NCBI GenBank assembly: GCA_902506565.1
Contig: LR732703.1
Coordinates: 3,950,256-4,014,255 of the forward strand
Direction: 5' to 3'
Length of the DNA: 64,000 nt
Origin: Burkholderiales bacterium 8X
GTDB taxonomy: Bacteria > Pseudomonadota > Gammaproteobacteria > Burkholderiales > Burkholderiaceae_C
Part shown: piece by piece, positions 1 to 8,431 of the stretch
How the letters are laid out: every line of letters begins with the position of its first letter
How positions within the stretch are numbered: position 1 is the stretch's first letter
Notes under the pieces: model-generated
Seen by the model: only the letters and a program-made list of their open reading frames with translations
What the model was told of the DNA's origin: nothing
Databases searched by the model: none
Program-made: the position numbers and the translations under genes

Positions 1-192
1 GGCGGCCAGCTTGCCCGGGGCGGGCGCTGCCTGGGCGAGCGCGTCGCGCGATGCCCAGGACGCCAGCGCGGCGCCGGCAGCGCCGGACGCCATCAGCTTG
101 AGGACGCGGCGCCGGTCTTCGTAGGCGCTTTGCGGCGTGATCTCGCTGGAAAGAGGATGGACGAAGCCGTCGTTGCGGGTCTGGATCAACAT
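1..192 (-). CDS. msrP: MsrP catalytic subunit (N-terminal part)
   Basis: The visible 64 codons are the amino end of the periplasmic molybdopterin enzyme that, with the heme membrane protein MsrQ, reduces methionine sulfoxide in exported proteins. The start reads MLIQTRNDGFVHPLSSEITP and is followed by a twin-arginine motif RRRVLK at residues 27-32 and a small hydrophobic segment ending near ALAQA, which fits Tat export of a cofactor-loaded protein. The spacing of 'SEITP', 'Y-E-RRR' and the Tat signal is characteristic of MsrP/YedY. The catalytic domain lies outside the window, so the molybdenum-binding cysteine cannot be checked. It is transcribed away from the window and is upstream of nothing on its own strand here; ccsB lies 124 bp away on the same strand. 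Confidence 0.85.
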   Translation of the reverse strand, partial: MLIQTRNDGFVHPLSSEITPQSAYEDRRRVLKLMASGAAGAALASWASRDALAQAAPAPGKLAA

Positions 193-246
193 GGGGTTCC
201 TTTGCGCCTGGGTTGCTTGCACACTGAATTCGTTTCTCGCAGGATC

Positions 247-272
247 TGGTTACGCAGCATGGTTACGCAGCA
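247..272. repeat. 13-bp perfect tandem duplication
   Basis: The 13-mer TGGTTACGCAGCA occurs twice with no spacer in the gap between ccsB and msrP, 55 bp upstream of the msrP start. It may be a simple slippage duplication or part of a regulatory site. Nothing else in the gap explains it. Confidence 0.8.
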
Positions 273-316
273 CTCGGGCGAACGGTTTTGATCCGGAACG
301 CGTCACCGGCCGGGTC

Positions 317-1633
317 CTACAAGGTTCCGTAGCTGTGGAGCCCGCTCAGGAACATGTTGACGCCGAGGAATGCGAAGGTCGTGACCGCGAGGCCGGCCAG
401 GGCCCACCAGGCGGCGACTGTACCGCGCAGGCCCTTGACCAGGCGCATGTGCAGCCAAGCCGCGTAGTTCAGCCAGACGATGAGCGCCCAGGTCTCCTTG
501 GGGTCCCAGCTCCAGTAGCCGCCCCAGGCATCGGCGGCCCACAAGGCGCCCAGCACGGTCGCGATGGTGAAGAACGCGAAGCCCACCGTGATCGCCTTGT
601 ACATCACGTCGTCGAGGATCTCGTTGGAAGGCAGCCGCGCGGCGATCCGCTTGCGGCCCCACAGGATGCCGCCCGCGATCAAGGCCGAGATGCCCGCATA
701 GGCCAGCCAGTAGCTGCCGCCGGCCTCCTGCACCCGCTGCCTAAAGGCGACCGGCACGAAGCACAGGGCGATGGCCAGCAGCCACATGGGCGTCAGCTTG
801 TACCAGCGCGTCTCGTGCGCCTGTTCCTTGATGAGGTAGGCGAAAGCCACCATCGCCGCCAGCGCGAAGGTGCCGTAGCCGATGAAGTTGGCCGGCACGT
901 GCAGTTTCATCCACCAGCTCTGGAGGGCCGGAACCAGCGGCTGGATCTCGTGGGCTTCGCGAACCAGCGTGTACCAGAGCAGGAAGCCGACCGCCGCGCT
1001 CACCACCAGCATCACGAAGGCGCCGAGCGCTCGCGTGCCGTAGCGCGCCTCGAAGTACAGGTAGAAGGTGGCGGTCAGCCAGCAGAAGAGGACGAACACC
1101 TCGTAGAGATTGCTGACCGGGATGTGGCCGATATCGGGGCCGAGCTGGTGGCTTTCGTACCAGCGCACCATCGTTCCGATGAGCGCCATGGCGACCGCCG
1201 CCCAGGCCAGCCGCGAGCCGATCAGGTCCATGGCGTCGCCCTGGCGGCCGGAGAAGAAACCGATCCAGTAGAAGGCCGTGCTCATGAAGAAGAGCACGCT
1301 CATCCAGAGGATGGCCGACTGGCTGGAAAGGAAGTACTTCAACCAGAACACCGATTCGGCCCGGGCCAGGTCGCCCTGATAGGAGGAAATGGCAAGCAGC
1401 GCGGCCGCGGCCACCACGATGGCCAGCACCCGAAGCGGCCGCCAGAACCAACCCAGCCAGATCGCAGCCGGAATGGTGGCGAGCAGGATCACCTTTTCGT
1501 AGATGTCCATCGCCCCGGTGTAGCGCGCGAAGGCGAAGAGGCCACCGGCCAGCACCAGCACCGCGAAGATCCAGTCGAAACCGCTTCGGCGGGAGAACCA
1601 GCCTTCGTTCAGAGTCAGTGTGGTGGTCGTCAT
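317..1633 (-). CDS. ccsB: Cytochrome c biogenesis protein CcsB (System II, ResC-type)
   Basis: This 438-residue polytopic membrane protein is the heme-handling half of the System II cytochrome c synthetase, which exports heme and attaches it to CxxCH motifs in the periplasm together with ResB. The start at MTTTTLTLNEGWFSRR is chosen because it overlaps the resB stop in an ATGA arrangement. The product has about eight hydrophobic segments, and near the C-terminus the tryptophan-rich heme-binding motif WGGYWSWDPKETW followed by conserved His-containing helices (AAWLHMR). The family is well known from betaproteobacteria lacking the Ccm system. The neighbouring di-heme cytochrome is a plausible client. 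It is co-transcribed with resB. Confidence 0.93.
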   Translation of the reverse strand: MTTTTLTLNEGWFSRRSGFDWIFAVLVLAGGLFAFARYTGAMDIYEKVILLATIPAAIWLGWFWRPLRVLAIVVAAAALLAISSYQGDLARAESVFWLKYFLSSQSAILWMSVLFFMSTAFYWIGFFSGRQGDAMDLIGSRLAWAAVAMALIGTMVRWYESHQLGPDIGHIPVSNLYEVFVLFCWLTATFYLYFEARYGTRALGAFVMLVVSAAVGFLLWYTLVREAHEIQPLVPALQSWWMKLHVPANFIGYGTFALAAMVAFAYLIKEQAHETRWYKLTPMWLLAIALCFVPVAFRQRVQEAGGSYWLAYAGISALIAGGILWGRKRIAARLPSNEILDDVMYKAITVGFAFFTIATVLGALWAADAWGGYWSWDPKETWALIVWLNYAAWLHMRLVKGLRGTVAAWWALAGLAVTTFAFLGVNMFLSGLHSYGTL

Positions 1634-3798
1634 CGCGCCAGGTCCTTCTTCTTGATGGCGAGCAGCCTGTCCTTGAGGTGCTCGAATTCGCGGTCGCTGT
1701 CGATCGTCTTGCGGTTCATCGACATGGCCAGGCTCGCGTCGCATCGATTCGGCTCGCTGCCCGGCGCCAACCATACCCAGAGCCTGCGTTCGCGCACGTA
1801 CAGCATGGCGAATATCCCCACGATCAGCAACAGGCAGCCCAGGTACACGACCGACTTGCCGGGCGCCCGCGCCACCTGGAACACGCTGGCCTGCACCTGC
1901 TTGAAGTCGGCCAGCATCATCGCGACCGGTGCCGGATAGAAGTACGCATCGCTGATCGCCAGTACCGCCTGCGTCAGGAACTGCTGCGACTTCTCGTCGC
2001 CAGGCAAGGCCTTCAGCCCCGCCTGTTCGCGGCTCAGGTTGAGCACCTCGAACAGCAGGTCGTTGAGGATTCGAACCAGCACGGCGCCGGCGCGCTCGCG
2101 CTCTGCTTCCGGCACGTTGGATTCGATGAACTCGGCCACCGCTTGCCAGCCGCCGGCGGTCTTGGCGTCCGGCTTGGCGCGCTCGATGCCGGCGAACAGG
2201 GCCAGGGCACGCGCCGACGACGCACGCAACTGTTCGACCAGCTCGGGCCGGCTCGCATCCGCCGCGCGGGCGACATAACGCTCGATGGCTTTCGCATGGA
2301 TCGCCGGGTCGGCCAAGGCCGCGCGCATCCGCACGAATCCCTCGACCGAACTTTCTTCGTCGGCCGGAACGCGCAAATAGCGGAAGGGCTCTTCGGGTCG
2401 CTCGCGCATGCCGAACAAGAAGACCGGTTGGCCATCGCCGGTATCCACCGGCAGCATGTAGTTCTGGTACTCGCGCGCCTGCCCTGCGGCATCGCGAAGC
2501 TTGTAGCCGATGCTCGGCCCGATGTTGCGCAGCACCTTCGCGGTCCTGGTCTTGTTGGCAGCACCCAGCCGGGATTCGATGTTGTTGCGCAGATCCACCT
2601 TGCGGACATCGGCACCGCTCGACATCGGGCCGCCGTTCTCCGCGAAGTTCTCGACGTTGATGACCCGGAGCGCCGTGTACTCGAGCGTCAGCCGATCGGC
2701 GCCGTTCGAGATCTCGGAGCTGCCGCCGATCGTGCCTTCGAGCTCGAAGGGCTTGGCCGCGGCCCCCATCGGCACCGCCTTCAGCTTGACGCTCGAGCCA
2801 CCGTCATCGAAGCTCGACTGGTAGATCTCGACGCCCTTGTAGCTCGCCGGATGATTGACCTCGATGCGGGCGGGCACCGCCTCGCCGGTCGCCCGATCGT
2901 GCAGCACCACCTCGCTCGCGAACAGCTTGGGCATGCCGGTCGAGTAATAGTCGACGATGAACTTCTTGAGCTCGATCGAGAACGGCAGGTCCTGCAGCAG
3001 CACGCCGTCCGCCTGGTTGAGGATGGCCACGCTCGACTGCCCGCCCTCCGGCACCAGGATGTTGCCGCGGAAGGTCGGGTTGGACGGCGAGAGACGGTGC
3101 CGGGCCGGCACATCCGCGATCATGCCGCCGCCGGTGTAGACGCTCTTGCCGGCGAACCAGGTCTGCGCGCGGACGATCAGGTCGCCGTCGAGCAGGCCGC
3201 CGAGGCAGATCAGCACGATGGCGCCGTGCGCCGCGATGTAGCCGAGCTTGTGGGCGCCGCCCGCGCGTGCGGCGACCATCCAGCCCTGCCCGCCCTTGCT
3301 GCCCTGTTCGCCCTGCCCGCTCTCGCGATGCTGAAGCTTGACCTTCCATCCGCCGCCCGAAAGCAATGCGCCGATGCGATTCGCCGCCTCCGCGGGTGCT
3401 TCGTCGAGCACGGCCTCTGCGCGTTGGCCGAAGGCCCGGAGGCTCTGCACCCGAATGTCTTCCTTCAAGGTCCGAAGGTCGGTCACGATGCGCGGCGTGT
3501 TGCGCGCGATGCAAAGCGAGGTGCTCACCACCAGGAAAGCGAGGATCAGCAGGAACCACCAGCTGCTGTAGATCGAGTCGAGACGTGCTGCCCGAAAGAG
3601 TTCGGCCCAGAACGGTCCGAACTGGTTGATGTAGTTGTTGATCGGCTCATGCTGCTTCAGCACGGTTCCGATGATCGATGCGATGCAGATGACCGTCAGC
3701 AGCGCAATCGCGAAGCGCATCGACGACAACATTTCCACCGCCGCGCGAACCATGGGAGGCCCTCGCCGGACCCTGAGACCGTGGGTGGATACAGACAT
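1630..3798 (-). CDS. resB: Cytochrome c biogenesis protein ResB
   Basis: A 722-residue membrane protein that partners CcsB in System II cytochrome c maturation. The N-terminal region (about residues 20-100) holds closely spaced transmembrane helices, beginning MLSSMRFAIALLTVICIASI. A long periplasmic domain (about 240-640) follows, and a final helix near the C-terminus (VVYLGCLLLIVGIFAMLYV). The motif GTVLKQHEPINNYINQFGPFWAE between the first helices is typical of ResB. The stop codon overlaps the ccsB start by 4 bp, so the two are translationally coupled. An alternative start at MVRAAVEMLSS, 15 codons later, is possible because no strong ribosome binding site precedes the first ATG. A rho-independent terminator lies just upstream, so resB probably has its own short-leader promoter or depends on read-through. 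Confidence 0.93.
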   Translation of the reverse strand: MSVSTHGLRVRRGPPMVRAAVEMLSSMRFAIALLTVICIASIIGTVLKQHEPINNYINQFGPFWAELFRAARLDSIYSSWWFLLILAFLVVSTSLCIARNTPRIVTDLRTLKEDIRVQSLRAFGQRAEAVLDEAPAEAANRIGALLSGGGWKVKLQHRESGQGEQGSKGGQGWMVAARAGGAHKLGYIAAHGAIVLICLGGLLDGDLIVRAQTWFAGKSVYTGGGMIADVPARHRLSPSNPTFRGNILVPEGGQSSVAILNQADGVLLQDLPFSIELKKFIVDYYSTGMPKLFASEVVLHDRATGEAVPARIEVNHPASYKGVEIYQSSFDDGGSSVKLKAVPMGAAAKPFELEGTIGGSSEISNGADRLTLEYTALRVINVENFAENGGPMSSGADVRKVDLRNNIESRLGAANKTRTAKVLRNIGPSIGYKLRDAAGQAREYQNYMLPVDTGDGQPVFLFGMRERPEEPFRYLRVPADEESSVEGFVRMRAALADPAIHAKAIERYVARAADASRPELVEQLRASSARALALFAGIERAKPDAKTAGGWQAVAEFIESNVPEAERERAGAVLVRILNDLLFEVLNLSREQAGLKALPGDEKSQQFLTQAVLAISDAYFYPAPVAMMLADFKQVQASVFQVARAPGKSVVYLGCLLLIVGIFAMLYVRERRLWVWLAPGSEPNRCDASLAMSMNRKTIDSDREFEHLKDRLLAIKKKDLAR

Positions 3799-3825
3799 GT
3801 GAGAGCGAGCGAATCAGTCGAAAGC

Positions 3826-3859
3826 AAAAAGGCGGGCCATCCGGTTGGATCGGCCCGCC
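3826..3859 (-). terminator. Rho-independent terminator after the cytochrome c4 gene
   Basis: On the minus strand an 8-bp GC stem (GGCGGGCC with GGCCCGCC, loop of 13 nt) is followed directly by five U residues. It lies 67 bp after the cytochrome stop codon and 28 bp before the resB start, separating the two transcripts. Confidence 0.75.
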
Positions 3860-3925
3860 CCGTTGGGGTTGGTTGTCGGCGCTAAGTTCAGGCGAGAAGC
3901 ACCGAACTCGCCGAAAACGGCGAAA

Positions 3926-4630
3926 TCAGCGAAGCCCGGCGATGTAGTCGGACACGGCCTTGATCTCGCGGTCGTTCATCTTGGCGGCGACGCCCGTCAT
4001 CTGGATCGAGTTCATGCGGACCTGGTCGCGGAACATCGTGAGCTGGGCCACGGTGTAATCGGCATGCTGGCCGGCCAGTCGCGGATATTGCGCAGGAATG
4101 CCGGAACCGTTGGGGCTATGGCAACCGGCACAGGCCGGAACCTGGCGGTCGGCGATGCCGCCGCGGTAGATCTTTTCGCCCAGCGCGACCAGGTCTTTCT
4201 CCTTGGAGAAGCCGGTCTTGACCTTCTTGGAAGCAGCGAACCAGGCGATGTTGCGCATGTCCTCGTCGGAGAGTTGCGAGGCCATCGGCTGCATGATGGC
4301 GCTCTTGCGCTTGCCGCTCTTGAACTCCTGCAACTGCTTCAGGAGGTATTCGGGATGCTGCTGCGCGAGCTTGGGGTTGGCGGCAACCGCCGAATTGCCA
4401 TCCGCGTTGTGGCACGAGGCGCAGGCCTTGGCGTTGTAGACCGCTTCGCCCTTGCCAAGGTCTGGCTTGGCTGGCTTGGTCGGCGTCGCCGGACCAGCGG
4501 GATTCGCCGTTGCCGCCTGAGGCGCCTGCGCCGCCGCACCGGGGTCCGCGGGTTTTTCTTCGGCCGCCAAGCTGGCGTGGGAGACGGTGCCCAGAAGGAC
4601 AGCAAGCAGAAACTCGGCGAACAACTTCAT
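3926..4630 (-). CDS. Periplasmic di-heme cytochrome c4
   Basis: A 234-residue exported protein with two heme c attachment motifs, CASCH at residues 70-74 and CAGCH at 167-171, so it carries one heme per domain as in cytochrome c4 electron carriers that feed terminal oxidases. Candidate distal methionine ligands are in IMQPM (around 113-116) and in NSIQM / AAKM in the second half. The start MKLFAEFLLAVLLGTVSHASLAA gives a classic Sec signal peptide. A longer in-frame reading upstream was rejected because it would bury the signal peptide. Residues about 25-58 are a low-complexity Ala/Pro linker. Maturation would need the adjacent resB/ccsB products. It is divergent from engB with a 70-bp gap. 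Confidence 0.92.
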   Translation of the reverse strand: MKLFAEFLLAVLLGTVSHASLAAEEKPADPGAAAQAPQAATANPAGPATPTKPAKPDLGKGEAVYNAKACASCHNADGNSAVAANPKLAQQHPEYLLKQLQEFKSGKRKSAIMQPMASQLSDEDMRNIAWFAASKKVKTGFSKEKDLVALGEKIYRGGIADRQVPACAGCHSPNGSGIPAQYPRLAGQHADYTVAQLTMFRDQVRMNSIQMTGVAAKMNDREIKAVSDYIAGLR

Positions 4631-4669
4631 ATCGGGGGCTCGGATGGATGGCGCAAAACCGCGCGATTC

Positions 4670-4675
4670 TACAAT
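4670..4675 (+). promoter_or_regulatory. Candidate -10 element for engB
   Basis: The hexamer TACAAT lies 25 bp upstream of the engB start codon and would give a leader of about 20 nt. No good -35 hexamer sits 16-18 bp further upstream, so this rests only on the -10 match. Confidence 0.35.
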
Positions 4676-4700
4676 GGCGCCCCGTCCCGAAAGCTCACCG

Positions 4701-5468
4701 ATGACCACCCCCGAGCGCAAGCCGGCCGCCCCCACCTATCGCCCTGCCCCAGTCCACGATCCGGCGGCCGCGCAGAAAACGAAGCTCGCGCGCGGCTGGC
4801 TCCACACCGCGCACTTCCTCACCAGCGCGCCGCAACTCGAGCATCTTCCTGCTCTCGACCTGCCCGAGATCGCCTTCGTCGGGCGCTCCAACGCGGGCAA
4901 GTCGACGGCCATCAACACGCTCACCCAGCAGACCCGGCTCGCCTTCGCGTCCAAGACGCCTGGCCGCACCCAGCACATCAACCTGTTCGGTTGCGGCCGG
5001 CAGAAGATCGACGATGCGGTGCTCGCCGATTTGCCCGGCTATGGCTATGCCGCGGTGCCGCGCGAGGCCAAGCTGCGCTGGCAGCGGGTGATGGGCAATT
5101 ACCTGATGACCCGGCAGAACCTGCGCGGCGTGGTCCTGATGTGCGATCCGCGCCATGGCCTCACCGAGCTGGACGACATCCTGCTCGAGGTCATCCGGCC
5201 GCGGGTCGAATCCGGGCTCAAGTTCCTGGTCCTGCTCACCAAGGCCGACAAGCTCACCCGATCCGAAGGCGCCAAGGCGCTGTCGATTGCGCGACTGCAA
5301 GCTGGAGGCGGCGAGGTCAAACTGTTCTCGGCCTTGAAGCAGATCGGTGTCGACGAGGCCTCCGAACTGCTGTTCGACTGGGCGCACCCGCCGATGGACG
5401 CAGCAGCAGCCCCAGCACCGGACGCGCCAGCCAACGCAGCAGCCGAACCGGACCACGGAGAAACCTGA
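4701..5468 (+). CDS. engB: Ribosome biogenesis GTPase EngB/YsxC
   Basis: A 255-residue TRAFAC GTPase needed for late assembly of the large ribosomal subunit. The G1 P-loop GRSNAGKST is at residues 61-69, the switch I region has TPGRTQHIN, G3 is DLPGYGYA and G4 is TKADK. The N-terminus (MTTPERKPAAPTYRP) and the C-terminal tail after residue 230 are Ala/Pro-rich and longer than in E. coli, a common trait in Comamonadaceae. The start was chosen at the ATG after AGCTCACCG because the conserved core begins soon after; the in-frame codons upstream run through the cytochrome promoter region. The stop overlaps the following hydrolase start (TGATG), suggesting a two-gene operon. Confidence 0.93.
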   Translation: MTTPERKPAAPTYRPAPVHDPAAAQKTKLARGWLHTAHFLTSAPQLEHLPALDLPEIAFVGRSNAGKSTAINTLTQQTRLAFASKTPGRTQHINLFGCGRQKIDDAVLADLPGYGYAAVPREAKLRWQRVMGNYLMTRQNLRGVVLMCDPRHGLTELDDILLEVIRPRVESGLKFLVLLTKADKLTRSEGAKALSIARLQAGGGEVKLFSALKQIGVDEASELLFDWAHPPMDAAAAPAPDAPANAAAEPDHGET

Positions 5469-6376
5469 TGATCGAGACCTTCAAGCGCGAACTGCCCAAC
5501 GGATGCCGCCTCAGCTGCCGCGCGAGCGGGCCGGCAAACGCGCCCTTGATGGTCTTCCTGCACGGCTTCCCGGAAGCCGCTTTCATCTGGGATCCGCTGC
5601 TCGAACATTTCAGCCGGCCGGAGAACGGCGGCTTCCGCTGCGTGGCGCCCAACCTCCGCGGCTTCGAGAAATCCAGTTCGCCGACCGAGGTCGCCGCCTA
5701 CCGGGCCCACCTGCTCGCGCAGGACATCCTGCAGCTGGTGCAAAGCGAAAGCCGAAGCGGACAGCTCGACGTCCTGGTGGCCCATGACTGGGGCGGCGCC
5801 GTTGCCTGGCTGTTTGCGAATGCGCATGCCGACCGGCTCGGCAAGCTGGTCATCATCAATTCGCCGCATCCAGGAACCTTCGCCCGGGAGCTGCTCCACA
5901 ACCCCGAGCAGCAGGCCGCGAGCGCCTACATGAACTTCCTGGCCCGCCCCGATGCCGAAGCCTTGCTTTCGGCCGACGACTACCAGCGGATGTGGTCCTT
6001 CTTCACCTTGATGAAGGCAGGGCCGGGCGGTTTCGGATGGTTGACGGACGAGGTCAAGGCGCAATACCGCGAGGTCTGGGATCGCGGGCTGACCGGCGCC
6101 TGCAATTACTACCGGGTGACGCCGATGAAGCCGGCGCAGGGCGGCGGGCCGCCGAGCAACCTGCCGGAGCTGCCGCCCGAACGCTTCATGGTGCAGGCGC
6201 CGACGCTCGTGCTCTGGGCGCTCGACGATGCGGCGCTGCTGCCGGGCTTGATCGAAGGCCTCGATGCCTTCGTACCCCGGCTGCAACTCAAGAAGATCCC
6301 GGGCGCGACGCACTGGATCGTGCACGAACAGCCGGAGCAGGTCGCGCGCGAAATCCAGGCCTTCGTCGGTCAGTAA
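5468..6376 (+). CDS. Alpha/beta hydrolase, epoxide hydrolase / dehalogenase-like
   Basis: A 302-residue cytoplasmic alpha/beta-hydrolase. The oxyanion motif HGFPE is near residue 36, the nucleophile elbow reads VAHDWGG with Asp in the nucleophile position (around residue 103), and the catalytic His is in GATHWIVHEQP near the C-terminus. An Asp nucleophile followed by Trp is typical of soluble epoxide hydrolases and haloalkane dehalogenases rather than lipases. A tyrosine-containing cap (NYYRVTPM) sits between, as expected for epoxide ring opening, but the true substrate cannot be told from sequence. The start codon overlaps the engB stop by one base. The 3' end overlaps the convergent acyltransferase gene by 7 bp. 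Confidence 0.8.
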   Translation: MIETFKRELPNGCRLSCRASGPANAPLMVFLHGFPEAAFIWDPLLEHFSRPENGGFRCVAPNLRGFEKSSSPTEVAAYRAHLLAQDILQLVQSESRSGQLDVLVAHDWGGAVAWLFANAHADRLGKLVIINSPHPGTFARELLHNPEQQAASAYMNFLARPDAEALLSADDYQRMWSFFTLMKAGPGGFGWLTDEVKAQYREVWDRGLTGACNYYRVTPMKPAQGGGPPSNLPELPPERFMVQAPTLVLWALDDAALLPGLIEGLDAFVPRLQLKKIPGATHWIVHEQPEQVAREIQAFVGQ

Positions 6377-7254
6377 ACCGCGGTTTCCCCGTCGGGTCGG
6401 GTCTTGAAGCGCCGGTGCACCCAGTAGTACTGGGCCGGCATGCTGTCGATGTAGCCTTCGAGCCGCCGGTTCATGAGCGCGGTGTCCGCGGTGGCATCGT
6501 CCGTCGGAAAGTTGGCCCAGGCCGGCAGCACCTCGATGCTGTAGCCCTTTGGCGTCAATTTCGCGACGATCGGCACGACCTTGGCTCGGCCCAGCCGGGC
6601 GAATCGCGAGAGCGATGGCACGGTCGCCGCCTGCACGCCGTAGAACGGAACGAACACCGTCTGCTCGCGGCCGAAATCCATGTCGGGCAGCAGGTACAGC
6701 AAGCCGCCCTTTCGCAGGCCCGCGACGATCGGCTTGATGCCGTCGACCCGGTTCAGGGCTTCCACGTTGCCGAAGCGCTTTCGACCTTCGCGGATCCACT
6801 CGTCGACCAGCGGATCGCGCTGCGTGGTGTAGATGGTGGTCGACGGCCGGGCGGTGTGCATGGTCAATGCGGTGGCGGCTGCGTCGAGGCCATAGAAGTG
6901 CGGCGCGAACAGGATCATCGGCTCGGTGCCGTGCGCGATTTCCTCGATCTCCGGCACGGCGCCGACGACTTCGAGCCGCGAGGCCACGACTTCTTCCGGC
7001 GCGTGCCACAACCAGCTTCGGTCGAGCCACGATTGCGCGACATAGACGAAGGTCTCGCGCGCAATCCGGCGACGCTCGTCGGCTGGCTTGTCCGGAAAGC
7101 ACAGCGCCAGATTGATGTCGACCACCCGCCGCCGCGGCACGGCCAAGGTATGCAACACCCGGCCCAGCACCGCGCCGACCCCGCGCACCACCGGCAGCGG
7201 TACATGGGCGAGCGCCCGCATGAAGCCGATCCCGAGCCGTGCCGACCAGCTCAT
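6370..7254 (-). CDS. Lipid A acyltransferase family protein (LpxL/HtrB), second copy
   Basis: A 294-residue member of the late lipid A acyltransferase family, which transfers an acyl chain from acyl-ACP to the lipid A precursor at the inner membrane. The active-site motif is APHFYGLD (H-x4-D) near residue 115, and the substrate region shows RVDGIKPIVAGLRKGGLLYLLPDMDFG, a family hallmark. The N-terminus is weakly hydrophobic (MSWSARLGIGFMRALAHVPLP). The start overlaps the stop of the upstream paralog in an ATGA junction, so both are made from one message. Having two different copies in tandem suggests they add different secondary chains; which chain each adds is inference. Confidence 0.88.
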   Translation of the reverse strand: MSWSARLGIGFMRALAHVPLPVVRGVGAVLGRVLHTLAVPRRRVVDINLALCFPDKPADERRRIARETFVYVAQSWLDRSWLWHAPEEVVASRLEVVGAVPEIEEIAHGTEPMILFAPHFYGLDAAATALTMHTARPSTTIYTTQRDPLVDEWIREGRKRFGNVEALNRVDGIKPIVAGLRKGGLLYLLPDMDFGREQTVFVPFYGVQAATVPSLSRFARLGRAKVVPIVAKLTPKGYSIEVLPAWANFPTDDATADTALMNRRLEGYIDSMPAQYYWVHRRFKTRPDGETAVY

Positions 7255-8159
7255 CGCCTCACTCCCGACGATTCGCTCGCCGCGCTCGACGCATTCGCCG
7301 TGGCCTCGCCGCGGGGCTGCTTGTAGCGGGCATAGTCCCAGACGTACTGTCCCGGCAAGCTCAGGATCAAGTCGCCGCATGCATCGTTCAGCGCCGTGGC
7401 GGCGGCCTCGGGACTGGCCTTGGGGTCGGTGAGCGCCGTGCCGTCCAGCGGCATCAACCGGATCGCGAAGCCGCGGCCGCGCGGCAGCCGTTCGCACACG
7501 CCGAAGAAAACCCGGGCCCCGGTCTGCTGCGCAAGGCGGGGCAGCAAGGTCATCGTGTACGCCGATCGTCCGAGAAACGGCGCCCAGACGCCCTGCCCGA
7601 GCGGCGGCACCTGGTCCGGGAGGATTCCGGTATAGCCGCCGCGACGAAGCGTCCGGATCAGGCCGCGCACCCCCGCCACCGTGGTCGGCAAGGTTTCGAG
7701 CCCCGGTCGATCCCGCGAACCTTCCATCAGTTCGGCCATCCACTTCTTGCGTGCCGGACGGAACAGCGCCGTGATCGGCCCGTGGACCGCCATGAATCGT
7801 TCGCCGACGGCCTGCCCGAGGGTTTCCCAGCTGCCGATGTGAGGCGACACGAGGATCACGCCCTTGCGGGCGGCCAGCGCCTGCTCGAACGCCTCGACAC
7901 CCTCCCAGCGCACCACCTTCGGCAAGACGCTCTCGCCGCGCGGGCGCGACCAGAGCCAGGGCAGTTCGGCCGCCATCTGACCCGCGGCCGCGATCGCCGG
8001 ACGGTATTGCGCATAAGCGACGCCTGCCCCCTCGGCATTCGCGCGAAACCGTTTCCGATAGCTGGGCGCCAGCCACCAGGTCAACCAGCCGAGCACGGCG
8101 CCGGCGGCGTGCATGACGGGCAGGGGCATGCGGGCCAGCAAACGGAAAAGAAGACTCAT
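7251..8159 (-). CDS. Lipid A acyltransferase family protein (LpxL/HtrB), first copy
   Basis: A 302-residue lysophospholipid/lipid A acyltransferase-like protein. The catalytic H-x4-D/E motif is SPHIGSWE near residue 118. The segment LRRGGYTGILPDQVPPLGQGVW matches the conserved region that follows the active site in LpxL/LpxM proteins. An N-terminal hydrophobic stretch (FRLLARMPLPVMHAAGAVLGWLTWWL) likely anchors it to the inner membrane. It is the promoter-proximal gene of the pair and lies divergent to metK with 272 bp between the start codons. The start was set at MSLLFRLL; an in-frame extension of 50 codons upstream lacks homology features. Confidence 0.88.
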   Translation of the reverse strand: MSLLFRLLARMPLPVMHAAGAVLGWLTWWLAPSYRKRFRANAEGAGVAYAQYRPAIAAAGQMAAELPWLWSRPRGESVLPKVVRWEGVEAFEQALAARKGVILVSPHIGSWETLGQAVGERFMAVHGPITALFRPARKKWMAELMEGSRDRPGLETLPTTVAGVRGLIRTLRRGGYTGILPDQVPPLGQGVWAPFLGRSAYTMTLLPRLAQQTGARVFFGVCERLPRGRGFAIRLMPLDGTALTDPKASPEAAATALNDACGDLILSLPGQYVWDYARYKQPRGEATANASSAASESSGVRR

Positions 8160-8299
8160 CGAAGACGCGTGGAGGACCGAAGGGATGCGGAAGGGCGCGA
8201 GCCGAGAGTGTTCAAGCCAGGCAAGTGGAAGCGAAGGGAAACACGATCGAGGGGAGGTGATTGAAGGGCGAACCTGCGCTCGGCCTCGGGCGGCTCGAC

Positions 8300-8305
8300 T
8301 AGAAT
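8300..8305 (+). promoter_or_regulatory. Candidate -10 element of the metK promoter
   Basis: TAGAAT matches five of six consensus positions. Transcription starting 6-8 bp later would begin exactly at the 5' edge of the riboswitch described next, which supports it. A clear -35 element is not seen. Confidence 0.45.
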
Positions 8306-8311
8306 TCAAAT

Positions 8312-8371
8312 TGTCGCTGAGTTATGGAACTACTTGCAGGGCGACGTTAAACATCACTGCTAAAGCGTTCG
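8312..8371 (+). ncRNA. SAM-II-type riboswitch upstream of metK
   Basis: The leader folds as the H-type pseudoknot typical of SAM-II. P1 pairs GUCGC (8313-8317) with GCGAC (8341-8345). The loop then pairs forward with the tail in two blocks: GCAG (8336-8339) with CUGC (8357-8360), and GAAC (8327-8330) with GUUC (8367-8370). The conserved pieces UGA at the loop start, CUUGCA before the P1 closing strand, UUAAA just after P1 and GCUAAA in the tail appear in the same order as in the Sargasso metX aptamer. SAM-II aptamers sequester the ribosome binding site or mask translation when SAM is bound; metK makes SAM, so this is product feedback. The Shine-Dalgarno AAGGAG lies 46 nt after the aptamer. 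Confidence 0.78.
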
Positions 8372-8431
8372 CCAAGACTCCGCAAATGGATCCGGCAACG
8401 CGCCATTTTCATTTCGAAGGAGCTTTTCAAC

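Noticed and set aside
1618..3885. Long plus-strand open frame opposite resB
   Set aside because: Antisense to a well-conserved membrane protein gene, with His/Arg/Gln-rich translation typical of a shadow frame.
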